Assembly: GCA_900088475.1 (NCBI GenBank)
Contig: FLMG01001221.1
Span: forward strand, 9,560-53,411
Direction: 5' to 3'
Source: Hyphochytrium catenoides
Lineage: Eukaryota; Sar; Hyphochytriomycetes; Hyphochytriales; Hyphochytriaceae
DNA: 43,852 nucleotides
Shown here: positions 23,784 to 33,304 of the stretch, piece after piece
Layout: each line of letters starts with the position of its first letter
How positions within the stretch are numbered: the first letter of the stretch is position 1
Translations under genes and position numbers: made by a program
Notes under the pieces: generated by a model
Seen by the model: the letters and a program-made list of their open reading frames with translations, nothing else
Told to the model about the DNA's origin: nothing
The model's database searches: none

Positions 23784-23839
23784 CATTTGTAGGAGGAAGA
23801 GGAAAGCTCTCAACATTTGTTGGAAGAGGAAAGCTCTCC
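23784..23839. repeat. Short tandem duplication, units of about 30 and 26 bases
   Basis: Units at 23784-23813 and 23814-23839 both read CATTTGTnG...GAAGAGGAAAGCTCTC. The 16-base core GAAGAGGAAAGCTCTC is identical in both. Confidence 0.85.
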
Positions 23840-25432
23840 TTAACTCGACCAGGGTGAAGTAGCATGTGCATGGGCTCTCCTGCTGTCTCCCTCCATCGAA
23901 CTCTCCAATAGCAAGAAGAAGGTCTACGGAACCGTCGTGGGAGAGAAAAGGACAATCAGACAAAGTGAATCCAGGGGAGAAAGGTAACGGACCACAATCT
24001 CCTGTCATCCAGGGCCTGTCCTTTCTCTTCTCTGCTCCTCCCTTTCTTTGACTGCCGCAGGGTATCCCGCTGATGGTGAATAGGGTTGCAGTAGAGTGGT
24101 AGCCCTTTCTATGGGTGCTGGCATGGCATGACAGAGGGAGGAGACAGGGGAGTGCGATAGGACCACCACCAGTGATGAGGTCTGCCCCGATCATTACACA
24201 TGCGAGAAAGGAGAGGCAACACGCGGAAAAGAAGGGCGATTGAGGTTGATGAGGGTTGAGAGACAGACGACCGTTATGCGGGAAGTGAAGGACGAGGAGG
24301 AAGGGAGACAAGGAGAACGGGTATCTGGATGATGGTCTCCTCATTGTGGACAGATTGTCGTCATTCCTCTGTCTCTTCGTTTTATCCTTCTTACCTCCCC
24401 AGCCGAGGAGTGCTCGTACCCGCTAGTAGGAAAAAAGAAAGGAGTCGGACGTGGAGATGTTATACTGCTGACAGAGGTGGGGCAACTTGTCCTCCGTTAC
24501 GAACGGGCAGCAGCACCTGAATGAGAGAGGAGTCAAAAAGAGGTAACGAGGCCAAAGATAGAGAGGAGCGAGGAGCAAGAGACAGGGAGAAGGAGGGCAA
24601 GAGGGGGAAGCGAAAGGCGTTTCGTCTGTCTCTTCTCTCTCTTTTCTGCTCTCTCTCTCTCCTCGTCGGACTCCTTCATTACTGAGGGGACAACAGCATC
24701 CACTCTTTCCTTGCCTCCACGCACTTCCAAGCTGCCAAGCGCCTGTCGCTCGTGATGATGAGTGCACTGCCCTACCTGATGGTAACGCCTTCTTGAGATC
24801 CGGTCGTTACATCGCCAGATTACACCCCACCTCCATAATAGGACCGATGTTATAGGTACTACCTTATACGGTCTGGTCATGGAGCGGTGGTCCTTCTAGA
24901 GGGCCCAGTGCTGGAAAGTGAAGTTTGCCCTGTCACTCGAACTCTCAAGCGTCGGAGGCCATGGATGCCCAGCCAGTCCAAGCAGTCCAACGATGAGCCC
25001 TGTCCTCCTCTTCTTGTGCCTCCCCATCGTCATCACTAGGTCCTAGTACGACTCTAGGGTTATGGGCTGCGTCTCGTCATTCTGCCCCTCCACCAGCTAC
25101 CTCCGATTGCTGCCACTGTTTATTAACCTCATCACGGAGGCTGCTAGGTAGTACAGGGGCGATGATGCCCAGGTGATCCGAGCTAATAGCTGGCTGCTCA
25201 TGATGATGATGGCGTTTGTTGGCTTCACAGCTTACTAGATACCTTGGCCGTGCCCTTTCGTTCGTTTCTAGGATACGCCCGATGATGAAGAGAAGACAGC
25301 AGAGAGAGAAGAACAAATTGAGACGACAGGAGGAAACCTAACAAACGCACGTACCAGGAACTTCGCCTCTCCTAGCCAATTGGCTATGAACAGTCGATCT
25401 TGATAACTGGTGCTCCCCGTTCCCCCTTCAAC

Positions 25433-25440
25433 TATAAATA
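25433..25440 (+). promoter_or_regulatory. Probable TATA box of the dynamin-lectin gene
   Basis: A perfect TATAAATA lies 455 bases before the start codon of the plus-strand gene at 25895, followed by pyrimidine-rich sequence. The distance implies a leader of some 400 bases, possibly with an intron. Inferred from sequence only. Confidence 0.45.
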
Positions 25441-25894
25441 GTACGCCCTTCCCTATGTGCTGCCTCCTTGTATAGACTCCTCCTTACCTCTGACCGATCC
25501 TTCTCCCTCTCCTGGCGGTTCCACAAGTGAGTGACCAAGATAGGCAACTAGGGCTCAGGGAGAATCGATAAGCAGCTATAAAGAGATAGAACAAGAAGCT
25601 GCGTGACGCAAGCCGCAGCCGTGCAGAGGCTATCGTCGATAGGCTCTACGTGCCGCTGTGGCTTTAGCAGAGTATCCTTCTGCCGGAACTCTTCACCTGT
25701 AGCTTCACGCAGCAGAAGTCATTCCAAAATCTCTGCAGAGTTGCAGCCGGAGAAACTGATTTACCTAGAAAGGGAGAGAAGAAAGGGCGTACCATCTTCT
25801 CGCCTTCTTCTAGTCCGCGGGAGCAATCCCCTATCCCTCTTACAGCCACAAGAAGCCAGCTTAGCCTTGAAGCTCTTGTCTCCTCGTCGAAATC

Positions 25895-28759
25895 ATGTCG
25901 TTCATTTTCCCCTCGCTGACCGCCAACAATCAGGGCGAAGTCGTACCTGCAGGGTCCTCTCTCTTAGCATCATCCACCAGGAGCGCTGGCAAGAGCGGAA
26001 GCATGGTGCCTGCACTTAGTGAGGCGCTTCTTACTGGGCTTCTGGGACGTTTCATGGAGGTCTCCGAGCTGCTGACTGACATCTTGAAGGGCATGGACCA
26101 CCAACTGCCAAGGATTATCACGGTGGGCCAAGAGAGCAGCGGCAAATCCAGTGTTTTGGAGAGCATCGCCATGATTCCCGTCTTTCCAAGAGATGTTGAC
26201 ATCTGCACGCGAATGCCCATAGAACTCAACCTTCGACACGCTTCCCCTGACAGACTTCAGCAGTGGTGCCAGGAGAATAAGACGGTACCAGAGAGAAACA
26301 TTCGCATTAGACTCAAGTACGACGATGGTCGCCCGCCTCGTGTCTCCGAGTATTTCAATGAAGCGGAAGCGCGAGAACGAGTGAAGGAATGGATGGACGA
26401 GGCTGTGCGAGAGAAGACAGGAGGCCGTGTCGCTGGGATTGTTCACCATGTTCTCTGCATTGAGATCACCTCCCCTGAAGTGCCCAACCTCCAGCTGGTC
26501 GACCTGCCAGGCATTGTGGGCGGTCGGCTGGTGGATGAGCCAGAGGATATGATGTTCCAAACCCGGCAGCTAGTGGAGAAGTTTATGAAGGCGCCTCACA
26601 CGCTTGTCCTGGCGGTAGTGCCCGCCTTTGAACGTGCGCGTAACTCGCAAGCCTTTCAGCTGGTGCAACAATATCAACTTACTGAGAAATGTGTCGGCGT
26701 CCTCACGATGGCTGACCGCGCTCTAGACCCCAGCAATCCCAATGGTCCCTTGGCGGAGCTTCAGGCGCGGCTGGATCTGAAGTCCAAGGACGTAGTCTAT
26801 CTTCCTGAGGGCTATGTAGCGGTCAAAAATCGTGATTCTCGTCTTAAAATGGAGGTCTCTCTTCCTCAGACGCGCATCCAAGAGATCCAATGGTTCCAAG
26901 AGAACTTGCCTAATCACGGGAACACGACCTGCAGCGGTGTTCTGATCGATAAGTTGGTGAGGATGATGGAAAAGCACATCGCCGAGGAGTGGATCCCGGT
27001 AACAGTAAGGAAGATCCATGATGAGAAGCTCAAGCACCAACGCTCGCTGGAGCAACTTGGAGTTCCATCGCCTAAGGACATGCTGGCAGAGATCAGTCAA
27101 CTGATGGAGGCGTTCCCATTCGGTGAGGGCGACCACGCGGAAGAGGACAGTTCCGGAAGCGATAATGGCTGCGCAGAGAACTCTGCCTCTTCAGAGGCTC
27201 CGCTGGTGGTGGCAGAGTTGGTCAGTGGCAATGGCTTGAGCAAGAATGTGGCTCGGAGGACTGGAGACGCCATTGCTGGGGGTGAGGACTGCAGAGCTGC
27301 AGTGGTAGTTGAACCAGTGCAAATCCTAGCTACGGAAACACTGGGCCATTCACCGCCAGCTGCCAACAGGGTCCACCTTCTCCCAGAAGGTAGCACCAGA
27401 AGGCAGCAGCTCTATGAGATGTCACCTCATCTGTGCAACATTGTCCGTGTAATCCTTCGGTCCTTTGACTTTAAGGCTCTGGATCAGAAGCTGACGGAGA
27501 TTGTGAATGGCGTTGTGGAAATGGCAACACGCTACGCTTTTCCCAATGCTTTCCTTGCGGAGCAGCGTCAACGTTTTGCAGGGCTAACGGATGCCATCTT
27601 TATCAATAATTTAATGGACAGGCTCCATGTGCAACTAGAGACGTTTGCGCAGCAGGTGCGAGACAGCCTGCGAGAGCTTTTAGTCAAGGCGATTGAAGCC
27701 GACAAGACGTCTAAGCTCAATCTCTCGCGGTATGTCAACCTCGGCAACTTCCTAGCCACAGCGCTTCAAGAATCAGCGAGAAGAGTGATCGCCAGCAATA
27801 GGGAGGAGCTTTTATCTTCTTATCGGCAACAATTGATGGTGCTCTCCCTAGGTAGAGATCTTGAAGCTTCAGGTCTGTCTGGGGAAGAGATAAGTCGCCG
27901 CCCGCTCTTAGGGGCGGATCCTCGTGTTCCCGCCTTTTTAAAAGTGAGCTTCAAGGTGTACATTGTAGCGCCGCTCATCGACAGCTGTTCAGACCCACTG
28001 GTCTTAGCTACAGCCTTACAACGCTGTCTACTGTCCGCGAAGGCTACCGCTGGCACTGCTGACACTTTAGCCAGCGACTCGTCTTACGTTCTCTATGAGA
28101 ACTGCTGGCAGGAGCGCCGTCGACTTGAAACAGCGATATTGAACATGAGCCGAGGGCTGGACATCTTAGCGGAGTTTGTCGATGTAAATAGTCTGCTCCG
28201 TCGTCAAAGCTCTCCCAGGCAGGTGGTCGCGCCATCTCAGCCTCAAACAGGCCTCCAACCACCTCCTGCCTCCCAAGATGTTCCCAGAAACAGCTTCAGT
28301 TCATCTCAGTCACTGCCTTCACCTCCACCCTCAAAGCCCACAACTGCTCACAATGGTGCGGCTTTGAAGGATACCCTACAGCAGGATTGCGTGCTGCTCC
28401 CACATGCGCAGCTGACAGATGCTACTGGGGGCTATGTAGCTCAGCTATTCCAGGAAGACTGCACACTCAGAGTTTTCAAAGCTGACTCTCCTTCCAGCAC
28501 CTGGAGCACACCAGCCCCTAGCCATGCAAAGGATAATGTTTCCTGTCGTCTTATCGTCCAAGGGGATGGGAACCTCGTTATCTACGGCAAGTCGGCCAGT
28601 GGAGAAGAGAGAGTCTGCTGGGCCTCCTGTACGATGCACAAGGGTGCAGCGCCCTATCGCCTAAAGGTTTGGAAGGATGGCAGACTGTATCTGTTTGATG
28701 GCGGCGACAAGGTAATCTGGAGAAGCCAGCCGCCACATGCAGGTGTCCCTAGCAACTAA
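25895..28759 (+). CDS. Dynamin-family large GTPase fused to a C-terminal bulb-type lectin domain
   Basis: Single-exon protein of 954 residues. Residues about 45-360 are a dynamin-type GTPase: P-loop G78-Q-E-S-S-G-K-S-S86, switch I Thr105 in TRMPIEL, G3 motif D203-L-P-G206, and a G4 position reading T271-M-A-D274 where dynamins normally have T-K-x-D. A long helical region (about 360-800), interrupted by an acidic low-complexity loop (about 415-490), corresponds to the middle/stalk part. After a Pro/Ser-rich linker (about 770-825), residues about 826-950 form a B-lectin (GNA-like, beta-prism II) domain with the mannose-binding signature Q-x-D-x-N-x-V-x-Y exactly present (QGDGNLVIY, about 889-897) and the typical W-x-S turns (CWAS, IWRS). 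No PH or proline-rich domain typical of classical dynamins is seen. There is no signal peptide, so the lectin should face the cytosol. Dynamins remodel membranes by GTP-driven self-assembly; this one's target is unknown. Confidence 0.93.
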   Translation: MSFIFPSLTANNQGEVVPAGSSLLASSTRSAGKSGSMVPALSEALLTGLLGRFMEVSELLTDILKGMDHQLPRIITVGQESSGKSSVLESIAMIPVFPRDVDICTRMPIELNLRHASPDRLQQWCQENKTVPERNIRIRLKYDDGRPPRVSEYFNEAEARERVKEWMDEAVREKTGGRVAGIVHHVLCIEITSPEVPNLQLVDLPGIVGGRLVDEPEDMMFQTRQLVEKFMKAPHTLVLAVVPAFERARNSQAFQLVQQYQLTEKCVGVLTMADRALDPSNPNGPLAELQARLDLKSKDVVYLPEGYVAVKNRDSRLKMEVSLPQTRIQEIQWFQENLPNHGNTTCSGVLIDKLVRMMEKHIAEEWIPVTVRKIHDEKLKHQRSLEQLGVPSPKDMLAEISQLMEAFPFGEGDHAEEDSSGSDNGCAENSASSEAPLVVAELVSGNGLSKNVARRTGDAIAGGEDCRAAVVVEPVQILATETLGHSPPAANRVHLLPEGSTRRQQLYEMSPHLCNIVRVILRSFDFKALDQKLTEIVNGVVEMATRYAFPNAFLAEQRQRFAGLTDAIFINNLMDRLHVQLETFAQQVRDSLRELLVKAIEADKTSKLNLSRYVNLGNFLATALQESARRVIASNREELLSSYRQQLMVLSLGRDLEASGLSGEEISRRPLLGADPRVPAFLKVSFKVYIVAPLIDSCSDPLVLATALQRCLLSAKATAGTADTLASDSSYVLYENCWQERRRLETAILNMSRGLDILAEFVDVNSLLRRQSSPRQVVAPSQPQTGLQPPPASQDVPRNSFSSSQSLPSPPPSKPTTAHNGAALKDTLQQDCVLLPHAQLTDATGGYVAQLFQEDCTLRVFKADSPSSTWSTPAPSHAKDNVSCRLIVQGDGNLVIYGKSASGEERVCWASCTMHKGAAPYRLKVWKDGRLYLFDGGDKVIWRSQPPHAGVPSN

Positions 28760-29688
28760 CTTTTATGATAAGCATCCGAATATATGACCATCGTCATTTA
28801 TCTATCGCATGTCCCTTCCCGCCCTTCTCGCTCCCACCACTCGCTATGAACGGCCTCTGGCCAGAAAGATATGTTGCGAGTGAGACACCTACTACCAACA
28901 ATAGATCCACTACGCCTTTGTTGGTCTTGTCAGAACTTGACATCTGACTTACAGGGTTAGGGTTGTGGGGTGAATGAATGGAGAAAAGAAGCGATCGGAT
29001 GTAGCAGCAGTCAGTCATCATAGGGAACAAGGCAAGGAACTGTCATCTGTTTATGTGTCTGCAGACGAGTATATTCTTTGGTATCAGTAGCTACATAGTG
29101 GGCCGTGCCATGTCGGTCTAACTGGTTCTTATGTGTGGATGTATAAACTGCAGTCTCAAACAACCCACCCGGCTCCTCGGCTCCTGCATCTAAGACTGAT
29201 AAGCAGCAACAAGTCCTACAGAAGAGCGACAGGGTCCCTGTCCCAATTAATATGAAACAGAGCAGACAGCCATCAGACCGTAGGAGTTCATCCGCCAACT
29301 GGACCTAAGGGGCACGCCACCGTCACGCCCTGCCTTCATCTCTCAAAGGAGGAAGAGAGAGCAGCCGGATGATTTAGTGAGGAAAAGCGGAGGACAAGTT
29401 TTGAGAAAGCTGGATGATTTAAATAGCTGGCTAGGCCGCGGTAAGAAGGATCCCATGGTTGGAGGCAGCCAGGAAGGAGCCATGACTGACCGCTCCCAAT
29501 CAAACTACCTCGGAGCCCGAGGCGAGCCAAGGGAGCGGAGGAGGGGAAGCACTGAAGCTCTGGGAGGAGGAGACCTGTTGACAAGTGGTCAGGTCCCTTG
29601 ACAAGTAAGTCCCTGCAGCACTTGTTGTGATAGGACTTAATTCCGGAAGTCCCAGGCTTATTAGACGGCTTTCCCCTCGTCAAGTAGA

Positions 29689-29696
29689 TATAAAAG
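29689..29696 (+). promoter_or_regulatory. TATA-like element
   Basis: TATAAAAG on the plus strand, about 33 bases before the inverted repeat at 29729. It may drive the membrane-protein gene at 30603 with a long spliced leader, or be fortuitous. Confidence 0.25.
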
Positions 29697-29728
29697 ATGG
29701 TTTTTGTAGACTTGGATTTTAGTTCCTT

Positions 29729-29771
29729 TGTAACGGATGACAGAGGTATTCGTTTTTTCCTATCCGTTACA
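29729..29771. repeat. Perfect inverted repeat with 10-base arms
   Basis: TGTAACGGAT at 29729-29738 and ATCCGTTACA at 29762-29771 are exact reverse complements with a 23-base loop. It could be a hairpin in RNA or a split protein-binding site. Confidence 0.75.
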
Positions 29772-30602
29772 TTCTACGAGGGCCGAGGAGGGGCTTGGGA
29801 CGTGGCTCAGGCAGAAGAGCAGAAAGGCTGTCTGTCCAAGCTGTTCAGTGATGAGAGCAGGCGGAGACAGAGGGAAGCACAAGCAGGTCGTGTGAGAGAG
29901 TAAGGAAGTTAATAGAGTGATGGACTAGTACACTGCATGGCAGTGCTCTATAGGAACAAGCTATAAAGAGGGATGGGCAAGATAAAGAGAACAACCGGCT
30001 GCGAGAACATTAATACAGGGATGGAGGGGCCCGAGGGCTCCACTCTGCAACTTCAAGTGAAGCCGTAATAACCTCACTTTATGCCCGGATGCAGCCTTCA
30101 AGAGGACCTTATTGCCGCATCCTTCCTCCTTTTCTATATTAGTAGGCTAGCGCTGACCCTGAATGGGAGCAGCGGACCTAAGCAATGTAAGGAGGAAGGA
30201 GAGACGCAGGAGGAAATGGGCGGCGACAACTGCCTCTTGCAGATGCCTTACCCGCGCTATGAGCATAATAATAGCTGCTAACGAAGGACTTCTAAGACTC
30301 TTATATGCTCTCCTCTTAACGCTCCCAGTGGCTTGGTAGACGATAATAAGCAAAGATCCGGTTACCTTACACTATCAACCCGCGCTCTATATGTTACTAG
30401 TGAAGATGAAACGCTCATTGCAAACGTCAACTCCTTACCTGCAAGCGTGCCATCACCGAAAGACATAGCCGTCTCATCAGCCCCCCGACAAGGCACTGAG
30501 AGAACGACTTCTAATGGCGGGATTCTCCAATTAGTCTCTAGCTCCAAAACTCTATCCTCTGTTTCTTCCCTTATCTAGCATTTGTTGTTAGCTTCCTCGA
30601 GG

Positions 30603-32459
30603 ATGGAAGAAGAAGGATCTCGAGTGAGCTATGAGCTTGTCTCGTCAGAACCACTTCCTGTCATTGATCTATCAAAATCGTTTCTCTCTGTCCTGGTCGA
30701 CCAATGGTTTGACCAGCAATATATGCGATGGACCGCTCGGGCACGACGGGTACTTGTGCCTATGTTTGACATAGGCGTGGTACTCGCTATGACAACGATG
30801 CTCTGGGACGGTAACCTAGGTTGCCTCTTAGCAGTCCCGTGTGCCTTTATGATGGCACCACTTTGTCTTTTAGAGTTGCCAAACCACCGCCTGCAGCTAG
30901 TCTATCTACTCGCGGCACAAAGCTTTGAATATTGGTTCCTTATGATCTCAATGCTCATCTATGGACCTCTGAACGCCGTGATCATCGGAGACAGTCGTTG
31001 TCTTTACTTTATCACCACTTTCATTGGGACAATGACTGTGGTCACCTTTGACGCCGACCTCGTCCACAGGAAGGGCATTAGACGCGCAATGTTCCCAGCT
31101 CTGTTCACTACGTTTGTCTATGCCGGGTTCCTTTCTCTCAGAGTCATTGAAGGCATCAAGAACCTTGTCTTACGCATAGACACAAGAGAAATCTCCCTTG
31201 TAGACGTGGCGGTGAACCTCCTTTGTAATCTGGGCGTCGTCTTAGGGAAAAACCTGGTGAAGGGCTGGCAGGCGCATGTAGAGCCAAAGGTAGGGAACTC
31301 CTTTGACGAGAGAACTATCAGAATGCTCGTCTATCGCTGTGGGCTCAAGCTGAGAATAAGGGGCGCAAGAGATAGAGCGCCGTTTCTTTCCCCGACCTCT
31401 ACATTGAGGAGCATCAAGGAGCTTCCGACATCGGGAGGGAGCCACAGCCAATTAAAGCTTTCTAGGAGCAGTCGAGCCATCTTCCCTGCTCACAATCCGC
31501 TGTTACAATGGGAAAGAGGAGAGGCATTCTTAGCGGAGCGAAGACGGATGACAGGCTTTCGACTGTTCTTATGTTCACTCGCAGCCATAGGTGGTGCAAG
31601 CGGCCCCTTGCTAATCTTCGCCTCGGCTGGAACTAGTGGCTCCCAAACTAGAGAATGGGAAGGAGGCAACGGGAGCGACGACGATTCAGCCTTCTCTTTA
31701 CTTGTGTCTCAAAGTGGTAGAGCGCTGCGGCACTTAGTTGTAGGTGCTCTAGGACTTGCGGCCACTCTCATCTTCTACTTCTTCCTTGCTCTACATGCCA
31801 ATCGCTCGATAGCAAGATGGCTCTTTGAGAGTTTTGACGTGCTGTTTATCTCCATCCAGTACTCTCTCTTCTGTATCTCTCTTTGCGACATCATGGGATG
31901 GGACTTCCGGTGCCTGGGTCTTCTCACCCTTTGGCTTTGGTTCCATTGCATCCTTCTCTCTGACTCCATTGTTCCAGCCACAAGGGAGATCCTAGGTGTC
32001 TCTAAGAGAAGGACAATGGCCCCGGTGATGTTTCTCATTCTCGCTACCCAGTTCTGGATGCTCTACCGGCTCTACTTTGCCCCTGGGAAAGACTTTACCT
32101 TTAGAACAATGTGGGAGGGTCGCTTCTCCGCCACTGGCCTGCGCTTCCGCATAGACAACGTTACGTTCACAGTCAGCAGACTGGTCACGGTTATTCCTTT
32201 CAGCTTTCGGTTGCTCTGGAAGCTATTGGTTAGAGCGGAAGATGAGCTTATCCTCTTGCAAGGCTGTGTGGAGTACGAGAATGTCTTTGCGCCTCGAGAG
32301 CTAGCTGAGACCATAAAGCAGCAGACAATCAGGCAGAGTACACCGCAAAAAGGAAGAGAAGGTGAAAAGAGAGGAGGCGGAGGTGGTGTTAAGAAGGTTC
32401 AGGTCAGACCTGTGCAAGGAATAGTAAGGGTGATGACAGACCATAGACCCTATCCTTGA
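30603..32459 (+). CDS. Unknown multi-pass membrane protein, 618 residues
   Basis: I do not recognise a family. About ten or eleven hydrophobic segments are visible: five in residues 50-190 (for example VLAMTTMLW, LLAVPCAFMMAPLCLL, YFITTFIGTMTVV) and five or six in residues 320-540, separated by a hydrophilic central loop (about 215-315). The two halves may reflect a 5+5 layout. A charged C-terminal tail ends in a Gly/Lys-rich stretch. Before it comes a conserved-looking block (LRFRIDNVTF ... FRLLWKLLVRAEDELILLQG) that may be a cytosolic motif. The ATG at 30603 has A at -3 and G at +4; the open frame starts only with TTG at 30582. An acceptor ending TATCTAG at 30578 points to an intron just upstream. 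Transporter or channel function is possible but unsupported. Confidence 0.82.
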   Translation: MEEEGSRVSYELVSSEPLPVIDLSKSFLSVLVDQWFDQQYMRWTARARRVLVPMFDIGVVLAMTTMLWDGNLGCLLAVPCAFMMAPLCLLELPNHRLQLVYLLAAQSFEYWFLMISMLIYGPLNAVIIGDSRCLYFITTFIGTMTVVTFDADLVHRKGIRRAMFPALFTTFVYAGFLSLRVIEGIKNLVLRIDTREISLVDVAVNLLCNLGVVLGKNLVKGWQAHVEPKVGNSFDERTIRMLVYRCGLKLRIRGARDRAPFLSPTSTLRSIKELPTSGGSHSQLKLSRSSRAIFPAHNPLLQWERGEAFLAERRRMTGFRLFLCSLAAIGGASGPLLIFASAGTSGSQTREWEGGNGSDDDSAFSLLVSQSGRALRHLVVGALGLAATLIFYFFLALHANRSIARWLFESFDVLFISIQYSLFCISLCDIMGWDFRCLGLLTLWLWFHCILLSDSIVPATREILGVSKRRTMAPVMFLILATQFWMLYRLYFAPGKDFTFRTMWEGRFSATGLRFRIDNVTFTVSRLVTVIPFSFRLLWKLLVRAEDELILLQGCVEYENVFAPRELAETIKQQTIRQSTPQKGREGEKRGGGGGVKKVQVRPVQGIVRVMTDHRPYP

Positions 32460-33304
32460 AGTGGCCGCGCAGGTGTGGATGTAGATCATCAATCCATGCA
32501 TCAAACAAGATAGACAGACCTCTAAATAGATTTCCATAGAGAGAGAGAGCCAAATGATGGGAGAGACTAAGGGGAAGACACAGTGGACTCATGCAAGCAG
32601 CTCGGCGAACCCTCATTGTCAATACAGCGGGAAGAGCTCAAAGCCCTACGTTGAGCTCGCTGGGACTCTCTGTCAGAAGAGAAGTCAAGGAGTTGATTAG
32701 CATGTCTCCACTTCATCTCATTCATTAGCACGAATAATAAACCTTTCCTGAAGGGATGCAGAGATCTAAGCAGAAATTTGATACCTCAGCGGGTTAGGCT
32801 GAACCGACGATATGTAGAGTCATAAGAATAGCGAAGGGAAACGCGAAAGAGGAAAGGTCATCCTCACCCTACCTCTCCCTCTAAGCTGTGTCTCATGGTC
32901 GGCACTCATCCCGGTGCAAGCTGCTTCATTCTGCCTCAGAAGAGATGCAGTCCAAGAAGCTTGAATAGATGGTGTCCAGCTTGTTTGCTTCAGATTGTTA
33001 CAGTTGAGGGCTCTTTGTTCAAAGTTTGGAGGGGCGACGTTGGAGCGGAACTTAACGTACGTTTGCCCGGGTGATGGCCGGGGGAACAGTGTGCCAAGAA
33101 GTGGAGGTCATATGACGACAACTTCGACTAGGTTTCCTTGTTAACCTTAAGCCTAGATATAGCTCACACTTCTTTTTGATCTACTGCTTTGCTACTTAGA
33201 CATTGTCCACATTATCTCTCTCCCCACTCGAAGGCCTTCTTTTAAAGCATTCGTGGCTGTCTAACTTAGGCCTTCACATGATCAACACAACGTAGACGGA
33301 CCGC
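32460..33304. other. Tail-to-tail spacer between the membrane protein and ankyrin genes
   Basis: About 845 bases between converging genes. I see no gene, RNA gene or distinct repeat in it. Confidence 0.5.

Larger units (their letters stand above)
22893..25894. other. Divergent intergenic region between the WD40 and dynamin-lectin genes
   Basis: Three kilobases. Minus-strand frames at 23655-24344 (ATG-initiated, 229 codons) and 24533-24880 are the longest, but they have biased composition and no recognisable domain, so I do not call them genes. It contains a 30-base tandem duplication (23784-23839) and, near the right end, a TATA box and leader of the dynamin gene. CCACAA|GTGAGT near 25523-25535 may be a 5' leader donor. 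Confidence 0.4.
28760..30602. other. Spacer between the dynamin-lectin gene and the membrane-protein gene
   Basis: No convincing gene. It holds TATA-like elements (29689-29696 and around 29962), a perfect 10-base inverted repeat (29729-29771) and, at its right end, an excellent splice acceptor (pyrimidine-rich run followed by TATCTAG at 30572-30578). The frame of the downstream gene continues as an 81-codon open stretch (30333-30575) before that TAG, so an upstream exon or leader intron is likely. Confidence 0.45.

Noticed and set aside
23655-24344. ATG-initiated 229-codon minus-strand frame
   Set aside because: Biased composition, a tandem duplication inside it, no domain and no splice support; too weak to call.
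29697-29903. 68-codon ATG frame next to the TATA-like element
   Set aside because: Its ATG lies immediately after the TATA box and so would be outside a transcript from it; no homology.
30603-32459. Bestrophin-type chloride channel for the 618-residue membrane protein
   Set aside because: It lacks the bestrophin RFP/aspartate-rich motifs and has too many membrane segments.
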